Assembly: GCA_903941095.1 (NCBI GenBank)
Contig: CAJANN010000242.1
Location: 1 to 32,939, forward strand
Direction of reading: 5' to 3'
Origin: an uncultured Rhodospirillaceae bacterium
Lineage (GTDB): Bacteria; Pseudomonadota; Alphaproteobacteria; Rhodospirillales; Magnetospirillaceae
DNA length: 32,939 nt
The stretch's first letter is position 1. Every line of letters begins with the position of its first letter. Under the pieces are notes generated by a model that had not been told where the DNA came from, searched no databases, and was given only the letters and a program-made list of their open reading frames with translations. Position numbers and translations under genes: made by a program. Shown here piece after piece: positions 16,828-25,915 of the stretch.

Positions 16828-17486
16828 ATTGCCTCGTTCAGTCGTCCCAGTCCGTGCGGATCATGGATGTCGATCCGCCCGCGATGCAGGCGGACCCAGC
16901 CTCGGCGTTCGAAATCCTTCAATTGCCGGCTGATCACCTCGCGCGCAGTTCCCAATTCGACGGCAATCTCGTGATGGGTGGCCCGGATCTGACCGGATTC
17001 CCCGCCATGCTGACGCAGCCATGTGGACAGACGGACATCGATGCGGCCGAAGGCCACCTCTTCGATCAGCAGCAACAGGTCGGCAATGCGAGAGGCGTAG
17101 GCGGAAAAGACGAAGTCGCGGAAGGTCTCGGATCGGCCCAGCAATGTCCGAAACACCGCCGACGGCATGGTCAGGACACGAACTGCCGTTTCGGCGATAC
17201 CTTCGGCGGCATAATCTTCGTGGGAAATCAGGCAGTTGGTGGTCAGGACGCAGGATTGGCCGGCCTCGACCCTGTACAGAACGATTTCGCGGCCATTCTC
17301 GGCCACCTTCTGGACCCGGATCGCCCCGTCGATGACCAGGACATAGGCCGTGCATTCGCCTCCATCCCGGAACAACGTCGTGCCCGCGGCGATATCGCTG
17401 ATGCGTATGGCACCTTCCAGCAGTCGCGCGGAATCAGGATCCAGCCCGGAGAATGGGGGAAAGACGGCCACAACTTCCGGATTCAT
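16824..17486 (-). CDS. Crp/Fnr-family transcriptional regulator
   Basis: This 220-residue protein has a cyclic-nucleotide-binding-like beta-roll domain (about 1-120, with AAGTTLFRDGGECTAYVLVIDG) and a C-terminal winged helix (about 145-210) containing the helix-turn-helix THHEIAVELGTAREVISRQL. There is no N-terminal cysteine cluster as in FNR, although Cys45, Cys79 and Cys85 occur within the sensor domain (TNCLISHEDY region), so direct Fe-S sensing of the FNR type is not indicated. The ligand is unknown. It is ATGA-coupled to the ACT-domain gene upstream and precedes the DUF2892 gene, suggesting a three-gene operon. Confidence 0.88.
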   Translation of the reverse strand: MNPEVVAVFPPFSGLDPDSARLLEGAIRISDIAAGTTLFRDGGECTAYVLVIDGAIRVQKVAENGREIVLYRVEAGQSCVLTTNCLISHEDYAAEGIAETAVRVLTMPSAVFRTLLGRSETFRDFVFSAYASRIADLLLLIEEVAFGRIDVRLSTWLRQHGGESGQIRATHHEIAVELGTAREVISRQLKDFERRGWVRLHRGRIDIHDPHGLGRLNEAM

Positions 17487-17995
17487 GCGCTTTCGATCTG
17501 GCAGGACAGGTGCAATTCGCCTGCGGTATTGGCCACGGTGGCCAGGCAGGCATCGACACGGTCGGATAGAGATATGGCGAAACGGGTCACATACAGACCC
17601 TGTTCCGGCAACCGTTGGGCATCCATCCGCACGATGTTGGCATTGAACTGGCCGAACACCTCGGACAGGCGGGCGACCAGGCCCGGCCGATCCCCGCCGG
17701 AAACCACCACCCGGTGGGTGATGCGACCCGATGGCCCGTGCCCAGCATCCAGGTCGAAGGAACGGACTCTGATTTGGGCCGCCGCCAGTTCCGGCCGGTC
17801 GGCGAGGGCAGCCTCGACCTCGGTGGCGGCCATGCCGGACGGCAATTCGCAGACCGAGGTGAACTCTGCCCCGGCCCCCAGCATGGCAAAGCTGGTGTCG
17901 CCCAGATTGGCCCCCATGTCGAACAGGGCGCCGGCGATGGCGGCGACCAATCCGGGGCGATCGGAACAGAATACGGAGATCAGCACGGTGCTCAT
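17483..17995 (-). CDS. ACT-domain protein, GcvR-like
   Basis: This 170-residue protein consists of two ACT domains: residues about 3-80 (VLISVFCSDRPGLVAAIAGA) and about 90-165 (HRVVVSGGDRPGLVARLSEV). The repeated 'DRPGLV' motif after the first strand is the amino-acid-binding loop. The two-ACT layout and length match the glycine-cleavage-system repressor GcvR family, which acts by protein-protein contact rather than DNA binding. Its TGA overlaps the ATG of the Crp/Fnr-family regulator, so the two are probably coupled and may function together; that is inference. No strong ribosome binding site is seen before ATG 17995. It is divergent from the cytochrome gene across 112 bases. Confidence 0.85.
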   Translation of the reverse strand: MSTVLISVFCSDRPGLVAAIAGALFDMGANLGDTSFAMLGAGAEFTSVCELPSGMAATEVEAALADRPELAAAQIRVRSFDLDAGHGPSGRITHRVVVSGGDRPGLVARLSEVFGQFNANIVRMDAQRLPEQGLYVTRFAISLSDRVDACLATVANTAGELHLSCQIESA

Positions 17996-18107
17996 TATGG
18001 GTCCGCTGTCGGTGGGAAAGGGAGGGACATCATGCGCCTCGGGCTATGGAATGCAACCCACTACCGCACCGATGGCATGGGGCATATACTCCGCCCCGGA
18101 GGCGAAT

Positions 18108-18557
18108 ATGCGACTTTGGACGACAGCGGGATTGGCCGCCCTGGTCACGGCGGGACTGGGATTTTGGGGATGGCAGTGGATACGCGGCAATCATGCCATC
18201 GATCCCGACGACGCCAAGCGGGTGGCTGTCGGTCAGGCCTTGTACCAAGAGCATTGCGTGTCGTGTCATGGAGCAAACCTGCAGGGGGAACCGGACTGGC
18301 GCCAGCGTAAGCCGAACGGGGAATTGCCAGCACCACCCCATGATGCCTCGGGGCACACATGGCATCATTCCGACGAACAGCTTTTTGCCATGACCAAGCA
18401 TGGCATGGCCCGTTTTGCTCCACCGGATTACAAATCGGCGATGCCGTCCTTTGTCGGCAAACTCAGCGACGACGAAATCCGCTCGGTCCTATCATTCATC
18501 AAATCCACCTGGCCCGCAGAAATCCGGGAACGGCAGCAGTCTCTGGGCCGGCGTTAG
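18108..18557 (+). CDS. Membrane-anchored class I c-type cytochrome
   Basis: This 149-residue protein has an uncleaved-looking N-terminal hydrophobic segment (about residues 5-22), then one cytochrome c domain. The haem site is CVSCH (50-54) and the likely axial Met is Met112 in YKSAMPSF. The 'GANLQGEPDW' and 'APPHDASGHTWHHSDE' stretches are seen in small c-type cytochromes near copper- or oxidase-related genes. It should face the periplasm and carry electrons; its partners are not shown. ATG 18108 is chosen because GGAGG sits 6 bases upstream. The much longer open frame extending upstream is antisense to other genes. A good terminator follows. Confidence 0.88.
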   Translation: MRLWTTAGLAALVTAGLGFWGWQWIRGNHAIDPDDAKRVAVGQALYQEHCVSCHGANLQGEPDWRQRKPNGELPAPPHDASGHTWHHSDEQLFAMTKHGMARFAPPDYKSAMPSFVGKLSDDEIRSVLSFIKSTWPAEIRERQQSLGRR

Positions 18558-18562
18558 GCAGT

Positions 18563-18595
18563 TGCCGCAACCGGGATTAATGCCCGGGCGGCTTT
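18563..18595 (+). terminator. Rho-independent terminator after the cytochrome c gene
   Basis: GCCG (18563-18566) pairs with CGGC (18588-18591) and CCGGG (18570-18574) with CCCGG (18582-18586), around an ATTAATG loop. A TTTT tract follows at once. It begins 5 bases after the cytochrome stop codon and separates this gene from dusB. Confidence 0.65.
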
Positions 18596-18637
18596 TGCCA
18601 TTGCATTGGGCAGCGCCTGCATAATAAATACGCAAAC

Positions 18638-19645
18638 ATGAGCCCGATCCTGTCAGCCCCCCTTTCCATCGGCGACGTCCCTCTCGCCAGTCCGGTCATC
18701 CTGGCCCCGATGTCCGGTGTGACGGATATGCCGTTCCGCCGATTGGTCAAGCGCATGGGCGTGGGATTGGTGGTGTCGGAGATGATCGCCAGCCAGGCGA
18801 TGATCCGTTCCAGCCGCCAAACCATCAAGATGGCGGCCGGCTGCGCTTCGGAACACCCCTTGTCGGTTCAGTTGGCCGGCTGCGATCCCGATGCGATGGC
18901 TGAAGCGGCCCGGATGAACCAGGACATGGGCGCTGCCATCATCGACATCAATATGGGCTGCCCGGTCAAGAAGGTCGCCGTCAAGGGCGAGGCCGGCTCG
19001 GCCCTCATGAAGGACGAGGTGCTGGCCGGGCGTATTCTGGAAGCAGTGGTCAAGGCGGTCCGGTTGCCGGTCACCTTGAAATGCCGGATGGGATGGGACC
19101 TCCATTCCCTGAATGCCCCGCGTCTGGCCCGGATTGCCGAGCAAAGCGGGATTCGCCTGGTGACCGTACATGGCAGGACCCGTCAGCAATTCTACACAGG
19201 GACCGCCGACTGGGCCTTTGTCCGGCAAGTCAAGGACGCCATCTCGATTCCGGTTGTGGTCAATGGCGACATTCATGACGAGGCCGATGCGGCGCAGGCC
19301 CTGGCCGCTTCGGGAGCCGATGGGGTAATGATCGGGCGCGCCACCTATGGGCGTCCGTGGTTGCCGGGGCAGGTGGCCCACTATCTGGCGACGGGAGAAC
19401 ACTTGGCCGATCCGTCCCTGGACAGGCAGCTCGCCCTGCTGCTTGAGCATTTCGATGACATGCTGGCGCATTACGGCCACGAACATGGGGTCCGGGTCGC
19501 TCGCAAGCATATTGCATGGTATTCCAAAGGGTTGCACGGATCTGCTGACTTCAGATCTTCGGTCAACCGGATGGATGACGCCAAAATGGTGCGGCAGGCG
19601 GTTCTGGATTTCTACGCCCCCCTGTTGGAAAGAGCTGCTGCATGA
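18638..19645 (+). CDS. dusB: tRNA-dihydrouridine synthase B (NifR3)
   Basis: This 335-residue flavoenzyme reduces uridine to dihydrouridine in the tRNA D-loop. The FMN-binding barrel starts [17 protein letters not shown]; the catalytic Cys108 is in [21 protein letters not shown] and [14 protein letters not shown] and [12 protein letters not shown] are further family motifs. In Rhodobacter and relatives this gene is called nifR3 and is co-transcribed with ntrBC, as seems true here: its TGA overlaps the ntrB ATG. There is no Shine-Dalgarno sequence before ATG 18638, and an AT-rich ATAATAAATA element lies only 8-17 bases upstream, so transcription may start very close to the codon. Confidence 0.95.
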   Translation: MSPILSAPLSIGDVPLASPVILAPMSGVTDMPFRRLVKRMGVGLVVSEMIASQAMIRSSRQTIKMAAGCASEHPLSVQLAGCDPDAMAEAARMNQDMGAAIIDINMGCPVKKVAVKGEAGSALMKDEVLAGRILEAVVKAVRLPVTLKCRMGWDLHSLNAPRLARIAEQSGIRLVTVHGRTRQQFYTGTADWAFVRQVKDAISIPVVVNGDIHDEADAAQALAASGADGVMIGRATYGRPWLPGQVAHYLATGEHLADPSLDRQLALLLEHFDDMLAHYGHEHGVRVARKHIAWYSKGLHGSADFRSSVNRMDDAKMVRQAVLDFYAPLLERAAA

Positions 19646-20757
19646 CCGGGGTCTCCGCTCCTCGACGCAAGGCTGCATCCGCCCCTCTTGACCCGTCCAT
19701 CGTGCTGGGGGCACTGGCGGCTGCCGTCCTGGTGGTGGATGGTGCCGACAGGATCGTCTACGCCAATGCCGCGGCAGAACAATTGTTCCAGTCGGGTTCG
19801 CCTTATTTATGCAGCCAGGCCATCACGGCCCTGCTGCCGCCCGACTGCCCGATTCTCTCGCTGATAGAGCAAGCCCGAAACGAATCCCTGGTCGTGTCCG
19901 AATACGGGATCATCCTCGACACGCCGCGAACCGGGCATCGGACCATAACAGTTCAGGTCTCCCCCATCGCCGAAATCCCTGGGGGCGTGGCCCTGTCCCT
20001 GCACGAACAGTCGATCGCGTTAAAGATCGGCGGCTCTTTGGCCAGCCGCAACGCCGCACGATCGGTAACCGCGATGGCGGCCATGCTTGCCCACGAAGTC
20101 AAGAATCCCTTGTCCGGGATCCGTGGTGCGGCCCAGCTGCTTGAACTGGCCGCCTCGGAGGATGATCGGGTTCTGACCAGACTGATCGTTGACGAGGCCG
20201 ACCGCATCGTCGCTCTGGTCGATCGGATGGAGGTGTTCTCCGAGAATCCCCCGGTCGACCGTGCCGCCGTCAATATCCATCAGGTTCTGGAACATGTCCG
20301 CCGTATCGCCGAACATGGCTTTGCCCGACACCTGCGCATTGTCGAAAACTATGACCCATCCCTGCCGCCGGTCTGGGGCAGCCGCGATCAGTTGATCCAG
20401 GTTTTCCTCAATCTGGTCAAGAATGCCGCGGAAGCAGCTCCTGCGGATGGGGGCGAGATCGTCCTGACCACGGCTTATCAGCATGGAATAAGGCTGGCAG
20501 TGCCCGGATCCGAAACCCGGCGTCATCTGCCCCTGGTCGTCAGCATCCAGGACAACGGAGCAGGAATCGCCGACGACCTGCGCCAACACCTGTTCGACGC
20601 CTTCGTCACCACCAAACCGGCCGGTACCGGCTTGGGGCTGGCGCTGGTGGCCAAGATCATCGGCGACCACGGCGGGATCGTCGAATTTGACAGTGTTCCT
20701 CGGCGCACGGTTTTCCGGGTGATGCTGCCGATGGTTCAGGAAGGGGATCAAGCGTAA
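19642..20757 (+). CDS. ntrB: Nitrogen regulation histidine kinase NtrB
   Basis: This 371-residue soluble kinase has an N-terminal PAS domain (about 20-130; [20 protein letters not shown]), HisKA with [20 protein letters not shown] (phospho-acceptor His151) and HATPase_c with [17 protein letters not shown] and [18 protein letters not shown]. It has no membrane segment. NtrB, controlled by PII proteins, phosphorylates or dephosphorylates NtrC according to nitrogen status. It starts within the dusB stop codon (ATGA) and ends 4 bases before ntrC. Confidence 0.95.
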   Translation: MTGVSAPRRKAASAPLDPSIVLGALAAAVLVVDGADRIVYANAAAEQLFQSGSPYLCSQAITALLPPDCPILSLIEQARNESLVVSEYGIILDTPRTGHRTITVQVSPIAEIPGGVALSLHEQSIALKIGGSLASRNAARSVTAMAAMLAHEVKNPLSGIRGAAQLLELAASEDDRVLTRLIVDEADRIVALVDRMEVFSENPPVDRAAVNIHQVLEHVRRIAEHGFARHLRIVENYDPSLPPVWGSRDQLIQVFLNLVKNAAEAAPADGGEIVLTTAYQHGIRLAVPGSETRRHLPLVVSIQDNGAGIADDLRQHLFDAFVTTKPAGTGLGLALVAKIIGDHGGIVEFDSVPRRTVFRVMLPMVQEGDQA

Positions 20758-20761
20758 CGCC

Positions 20762-22210
20762 ATGACCACCGCATCCACCATTCTGGTCGCCGACGATGAT
20801 CGGGGCATCCGTACCGTTCTGGCACAGGCACTGGGCCGCGCCGGTTACGAAGTGCGCACCACGGGCAATGCCTCGACGCTATGGCGCTGGGTCTCGGAAG
20901 GCGAGGGCGATCTGGTGATCACCGATGTGGTGATGCCCGATGAAAGTGGCCTGGACCTGCTGCCCCGCATAAAGAAAATCCGGCCGGAAATGCGCATCAT
21001 CGTCATGAGTGCGCAAAATACCTTGCTGACCGCGGTCAAGGCGACCCAGCGGGGAGCCTTTGAATATCTGCCCAAGCCGTTCGACATCAGGGAGCTGGTG
21101 TCGGTCGTCAATCGGGCATTGACGACACCGCGTTCGGCGCCCCACGAAGATGGCGCGCCGTCCGACGAGGAAAAACTGCCGCTGATCGGCCGCTCGCCGG
21201 CCATGCAGGAAATCTATCGGACCCTGGCCCGCCTGATGGGAACCGACCTGTCGGTGATGATCACCGGCGAGTCGGGAACCGGCAAGGAACTGGTGGCTCG
21301 GGCACTGCATAATTACGGCAAGCGGCGCAACGGCTCGTTCGTTGCCATCAATATGGCTGCGATCCCGCGAGAACTGATCGAAAGCGAGCTGTTCGGCCAC
21401 GAGAAGGGGGCTTTTACCGGCGCCACGCAACGGGCATCGGGGCGTTTCGAGCAGGCCGAAGGCGGTACTCTTTTTCTGGACGAGATCGGCGACATGCCCC
21501 CCGAGGCCCAAACCCGTCTGCTGCGGGTATTGCAGGAGGGGGAATACACCACGGTTGGTGGACGCACCCCGATTCGGGCCAACGTCCGGATCGTCGCCGC
21601 CACCCACCGCGACTTGACTCAGCTCATCCGGCAGGGGCTGTTCCGGGAAGATCTGTTCTATCGTCTGAACGTCGTGCCGATCCGTCTGCCGCCGCTGCGT
21701 GAACGGTCCGAGGACATCCCCGAACTGGTGCGTCACTTCCTGGCCCAGGCCGGAGCCGAAGGGTTGCCCCCGAAAAGCATCGACGCCCAGGCAATGGACC
21801 GCCTGAAACGACATCGCTGGCCTGGCAATGTTCGCGAACTCGAAAATCTGGTCCGTCGCCTGGGGGCTTTGTATTCCCAGGAAGTCATCGGTGTCGACGT
21901 CATCGAGGCCGAGTTGGCGGGGGGCGCGCCGATTCTCGATTCCGTCGGCGCCATCGAAGGCGAGGGGTTGTCGGCCAGCGTCGAACGTCATTTGCGGGAG
22001 TATTTTTCCAGCCACGGCGATACCCTGCCGCCGCCGGGCATCTATGACCGTGTCCTGCGTGAGGTGGAGCGGCCGCTGATCAGTCTGACCCTGGAAGTCA
22101 CCCGCGGGAATCAGATCAAGGCAGCCCATATCCTGGGGGTCAATCGCAATACCCTTCGCAAGAAGATCCGCGATCTGGATGTTTCCGTCGCACGAGGCGG
22201 CACGAAGTAG
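20762..22210 (+). CDS. ntrC: Nitrogen regulation response regulator NtrC
   Basis: This 482-residue sigma54 activator has a receiver domain (phospho-acceptor Asp55 in [13 protein letters not shown]), a AAA+ domain with Walker A GESGTGKE (near 167-175), the sigma54-contacting GAFTGA loop (near 215-220), a Walker [11 protein letters not shown] and R-finger region, and a C-terminal Fis-type helix-turn-helix with [20 protein letters not shown]. All motifs needed for activating sigma54 promoters are intact. It is encoded directly after its kinase ntrB and 26 bases before ntrY. Confidence 0.96.
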   Translation: MTTASTILVADDDRGIRTVLAQALGRAGYEVRTTGNASTLWRWVSEGEGDLVITDVVMPDESGLDLLPRIKKIRPEMRIIVMSAQNTLLTAVKATQRGAFEYLPKPFDIRELVSVVNRALTTPRSAPHEDGAPSDEEKLPLIGRSPAMQEIYRTLARLMGTDLSVMITGESGTGKELVARALHNYGKRRNGSFVAINMAAIPRELIESELFGHEKGAFTGATQRASGRFEQAEGGTLFLDEIGDMPPEAQTRLLRVLQEGEYTTVGGRTPIRANVRIVAATHRDLTQLIRQGLFREDLFYRLNVVPIRLPPLRERSEDIPELVRHFLAQAGAEGLPPKSIDAQAMDRLKRHRWPGNVRELENLVRRLGALYSQEVIGVDVIEAELAGGAPILDSVGAIEGEGLSASVERHLREYFSSHGDTLPPPGIYDRVLREVERPLISLTLEVTRGNQIKAAHILGVNRNTLRKKIRDLDVSVARGGTK

Positions 22211-22236
22211 CAAGCGGACAAGGACGGAGATATACA

Positions 22237-24480
22237 ATGGCCTGGGAACGCCGACGTCTCGTTCCACGCCTGATGCTCTGGTCACGCAGAATCGCTCTGG
22301 CGCGCAAGCTGGCCCTGGCTCTGGCCCTGGCCACGGTCCCTTCGGTGGTGGCGACCTTTCTGGCCATGACCGTCTCTGGACCCGAGGTTCCGGACCCCCG
22401 GACCGTTCAGTCTCTGCTGGTCCTGGACATCACGCTGCTGCTGGCATTGGGGGCGCTGGTCGCCCTGCGGATCCTGTCGGTCTGGCGTGCCCACCGACGC
22501 GGTGCTTCGGGATCCCGGCTGCACCTGAAGTTCATCTTGCTGTTTTCCCTGGTTGCGTTGACGCCGGCCATCGTCGTTTCCGTGGGATCGACGGTGTTCT
22601 TCCGTTACGGCGTCGAGGGGTGGTTCTCCGACCGTGTCAAGACCGCCTTGCAGGCGTCCCTGCAGGTCGCCAAGGCATATCAGGAGGAGCATCAGCAGGT
22701 CATCGGCGGCGATGCCCTGGCGATGGCCAACGACATCAATCGCGAGGGGCCGGTTCTGACCCGGTCGCAGCAACGGTTCTCAAGCTTTATTTCGACTCAA
22801 ACGGCGATCCGCGGCCTGACGGAAGCCATTGTCTTCGACACCCAGGGTCGGGTTCTGGCCAAGTCGGGACTGGCTTTCTCCATCGAATCCGGCCTGGACC
22901 AGATTCCGTTCTGGGCTTACGAAAAGGCCCGGTCCGGCGAAGTGGCGGTCCTGACCAGTGACGACGACGACCGCATTCGAGCTCTGGTGCTGCTTCAGGG
23001 ATTTTTCAGCGAATCCTATCTGTATGTCGGACGGTTCGTCGACCCCAAGGTCATCGGCCATATGGAACACACATCGGCCGCCGTCGCCGAATACGAGCGC
23101 CTGGAAGGGAAGCGTGCCGGCCTGGAGCGGGCCTTTTCGCTGGTTTTTGCCGTGGTGGCCCTGCTGCTGCTGCTGGCAGCCGTGTGGGTCGGGCTCAGCA
23201 TGGCCATGAATCTGGCAACGCCGATCGTCAAGCTGATCGAAGCTGCCGAGCGCATCCGGTCCGGCGATCTGTCGACCCGGGTCACCGAAGACGCAGCCGA
23301 TGAGATCGGCACCCTGGCCCGCGCCTTCAACCGGATGACGGGCCAGTTGGATCAGCAGCGGCGAGAGCTGATCGACGCCAATCGGGAATTGGACGAACGC
23401 AGCCGGTTTACGGAAACAGTCCTGGCCGGCGTTTCGGCCGGCGTCATCGGACTGGACCGCAATATCCGGGTTCATCTGCCCAATCGCTCCGCCTGCGAGC
23501 TGTTGGGGCAGTCCTCGGACGAGATGATCGGTCGCCTTGTCGTCGAGGTGGTGCCCGAACTGGAAGAGGCCATCGAAGACATGCGGCGCCGGCCGGATCG
23601 CCTGGTTCAGCACGAGGTCAGGCTGTCCCGCGGCGGTCGGGCCAGAACCTTGCTGGTCCGGGCGACCGCCGAGCGTCTGGAAGGCGAAACCATCGGCTAT
23701 GTCATTACCTTCGACGACATTACCGAGTTGGTCTCGGCCCAGCGCAAAGCTGCCTGGGCCGATGTCGCGCGCAGGATCGCCCACGAAATCAAAAACCCAC
23801 TCACTCCGATCCAGCTTGCAGCAGAGCGACTGAAACGTAAATATCTCAAAGAGATACAAAGCGATCCTGAGACGTACATCACCCTTGTCGAAACCATCGT
23901 CCGGCAGGTTGGCGACATCGGACGGATGGTCGACGAGTTTTCGTCTTTCGCCCGCATGCCGGCCCCACAGATGAAGCCGGAAGATCTGTCGGCAATCTGC
24001 CGCGAGGCATTCTTCCTGCAAAAGACCGGCTATCCGGACGTGACGTTCACATCCCAGGTTCCGGAAGGAAGGGTGCCCCTGGTCTGCGATGCCCGCTTGC
24101 TGGGGCAGGCACTGACCAATCTGCTGAAGAATGCTGTCGAGGCGATTCACGGACGTGACGGCACCGATCTTCCCCCTGGACGGGTGACCTTGACCCTGGC
24201 GGTCAGGAACAACGGCACCGCCGTGGTGGAAATCACCGACAACGGGAAGGGCCTTCCCGCCGAGAATCGGGAAAGACTGACGGAGCCCTATGTCACCACG
24301 CGGGTCAAAGGAACAGGATTAGGTCTTGCCATCGTCAAGAAAATCGTGGAAGACCATGAGGGTGAGCTCTACATGGAGGATGCTCCCGAGGGCGGAGCGC
24401 GGATCGGTCTGGTGTTCCGCGGAGCCGAGCCGGCCGCAGAGGAAGTGTCCGCCGATATGACGGCTGAACATGGCGCATGA
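22237..24480 (+). CDS. ntrY: Membrane nitrogen/redox sensor kinase NtrY
   Basis: This 747-residue kinase has several N-terminal membrane segments (two near 25-90, a third near 98-125 and a fourth near 305-330), a periplasmic region between the third and fourth, HAMP (about 330-385), PAS (about 395-500), HisKA with IAHEIKNPLTPIQLAAERLK (phospho-acceptor His516) and HATPase_c with LTNLLKNAVEAI, DNGKGL and GTGLGLAIVKKIVEDHEG. In Brucella and Rhodobacter NtrY responds to low oxygen and nitrogen cues. A GGAG box lies 8 bases before the ATG. Its last 11 bases overlap the start of its partner ntrX. Confidence 0.95.
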   Translation: MAWERRRLVPRLMLWSRRIALARKLALALALATVPSVVATFLAMTVSGPEVPDPRTVQSLLVLDITLLLALGALVALRILSVWRAHRRGASGSRLHLKFILLFSLVALTPAIVVSVGSTVFFRYGVEGWFSDRVKTALQASLQVAKAYQEEHQQVIGGDALAMANDINREGPVLTRSQQRFSSFISTQTAIRGLTEAIVFDTQGRVLAKSGLAFSIESGLDQIPFWAYEKARSGEVAVLTSDDDDRIRALVLLQGFFSESYLYVGRFVDPKVIGHMEHTSAAVAEYERLEGKRAGLERAFSLVFAVVALLLLLAAVWVGLSMAMNLATPIVKLIEAAERIRSGDLSTRVTEDAADEIGTLARAFNRMTGQLDQQRRELIDANRELDERSRFTETVLAGVSAGVIGLDRNIRVHLPNRSACELLGQSSDEMIGRLVVEVVPELEEAIEDMRRRPDRLVQHEVRLSRGGRARTLLVRATAERLEGETIGYVITFDDITELVSAQRKAAWADVARRIAHEIKNPLTPIQLAAERLKRKYLKEIQSDPETYITLVETIVRQVGDIGRMVDEFSSFARMPAPQMKPEDLSAICREAFFLQKTGYPDVTFTSQVPEGRVPLVCDARLLGQALTNLLKNAVEAIHGRDGTDLPPGRVTLTLAVRNNGTAVVEITDNGKGLPAENRERLTEPYVTTRVKGTGLGLAIVKKIVEDHEGELYMEDAPEGGARIGLVFRGAEPAAEEVSADMTAEHGA

Positions 24481-25873
24481 CATCCTGATCGTCGACGATG
24501 AGGCCGATATCCGCGCCCTGATCGCCGGCATCCTCGAAGACGAAGGCTATTCCACTCGCGAGGCGTCCAATTCGGACGAAGCGGCCGAGGCGGTTCGGAT
24601 GCGCCGCCCCAGCCTGATCATCCAGGATATCTGGCTGCAGGGCTCGGCCCTGGACGGGTTGGGGGTTCTTGATCTGGTCAAGCGGGATCATCCCGATGTG
24701 CCGGTGGTGATGATCTCGGGACACGGGACGATCGAGACCGCCGTCGAGGCCATTCACAAAGGGGCCTATGATTTCATCGAGAAGCCGTTCAAGACCGATC
24801 GGCTGCTGATCATCATCGAACGGGCCATCGAGGCGGCGCGGCTGCGCCGGGAGAACCGCGAACTGCGGTTGCGCGTCGGTGGAGCCGTCGCCGTCACTGA
24901 ACTGGTCGGGATATCGGCCTTCGTCCAACAGATCCGGCAAATCATAGAAAAGGCCGCTCCGACCAATTCCCGCGTCCTGATCACCGGCCCGGCCGGATCG
25001 GGCAAGGAAGTCATCGCCCGCATCGTCCACGCTCATTCGCGCCGGGCCGAGGCTCCCTTCGTGGTTCTGAATTGTGCCGCCATGCATCCCGATCGCATGG
25101 AAATCGAACTGTTCGGGTCCGAGCATGGCCATGACGGGTCGGACGGCGCCCGCAAGATCGGAACATTCGAACAGGCGCACGGGGGGACCCTGCTGCTGGA
25201 CGAAGTCGCCGATATGCCATTGGAAACCCAGGGGAAAATCGTTCGGGTTCTACAGGACCAGACCTTTGAGCGGGTCGGGGGGAACGCCCGTGTCGAGGTC
25301 GATGTCAGGGTCATCGCCACCACCAATCGCGATCTGCAGTCGGAAATGGCCGCCGGCAGGTTCCGCGAGGATTTGTATTACCGGCTGAACGTGGTGCCCA
25401 TGCGGGTTCCGGCCTTGCGTGAGCGGAAAGAGGACATTCCCCACCTGTCCCGCCATTTCATGCAACTGGCGGCCCAGGGAGCGGGGGTGCAGCCCCGCGC
25501 ACTCGGCGAGGATGCCCTGGCTGCGCTGCAGGCGTATGACTGGCCCGGAAACGTAAGGCAGCTGCGCAATGTGATGGACTGGCTGCTGATCATGGCCCCC
25601 GGCGACCAGAGCGAGGCGGTTCGGGCCGATATGCTGCCCAACGAAATCGGCGCCATCACTCCTGTCGTCTTGCGCTGGGAGAAATCGGGCGAGATCATGA
25701 GCCTGCCGCTGCGGGATGCCCGTGAATTGTTCGAACGTGAATACCTGCTGGCGCAGGTCAACCGCTTCGCCGGCAATATTTCGCGGACGGCGGCTTTCGT
25801 CGGCATGGAGCGTTCCGCGCTTCACCGCAAACTGAAACTTCTGGGGGTCAATACAGACGACAAGGGGCGCTGA
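24470..25873 (+). CDS. ntrX: Response regulator NtrX
   Basis: This 467-residue NtrC-family regulator has a receiver domain with phospho-acceptor Asp53 (LIIQDIWLQGS), a AAA+ domain with Walker A GPAGSGKE (near 172-179) and Walker B LLLDEVADMP, and a C-terminal helix-turn-helix (NISRTAAFVGMERSALHRKL). The segment that holds GAFTGA in NtrC is instead EHGHDGSDGARKIGTFEQ (about residues 215-232), so the sigma54-contacting loop is missing. This is known for alphaproteobacterial NtrX and suggests action at sigma70 promoters. The start overlaps ntrY by 11 bases, and trkA follows after 42 bases. Confidence 0.95.
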   Translation: MAHDILIVDDEADIRALIAGILEDEGYSTREASNSDEAAEAVRMRRPSLIIQDIWLQGSALDGLGVLDLVKRDHPDVPVVMISGHGTIETAVEAIHKGAYDFIEKPFKTDRLLIIIERAIEAARLRRENRELRLRVGGAVAVTELVGISAFVQQIRQIIEKAAPTNSRVLITGPAGSGKEVIARIVHAHSRRAEAPFVVLNCAAMHPDRMEIELFGSEHGHDGSDGARKIGTFEQAHGGTLLLDEVADMPLETQGKIVRVLQDQTFERVGGNARVEVDVRVIATTNRDLQSEMAAGRFREDLYYRLNVVPMRVPALRERKEDIPHLSRHFMQLAAQGAGVQPRALGEDALAALQAYDWPGNVRQLRNVMDWLLIMAPGDQSEAVRADMLPNEIGAITPVVLRWEKSGEIMSLPLRDARELFEREYLLAQVNRFAGNISRTAAFVGMERSALHRKLKLLGVNTDDKGR

Positions 25874-25915
25874 GCCCATGTCGCTGTTCGCACCCGCCAT
25901 CCAAGGGGAACCAGG

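Noticed and set aside
16695-18107. Long plus-strand open frame running into the cytochrome c gene, total 620 codons to 18557
   Set aside because: The first 471 codons are antisense to the Crp/Fnr and ACT genes and have no domain. The cytochrome starts at ATG 18108 with its own GGAGG site.
18062-18107. Possible sigma54 promoter before the cytochrome c gene (TGGCATGGGGCAT)
   Set aside because: The GG and GC elements are not at the required 10-base distance. A TATACT element is present but without a matching -35, so no promoter is called.
20879-24150. Two minus-strand frames of about 460 codons across ntrC and ntrY
   Set aside because: Both mirror strongly conserved genes and show no protein-family similarity.
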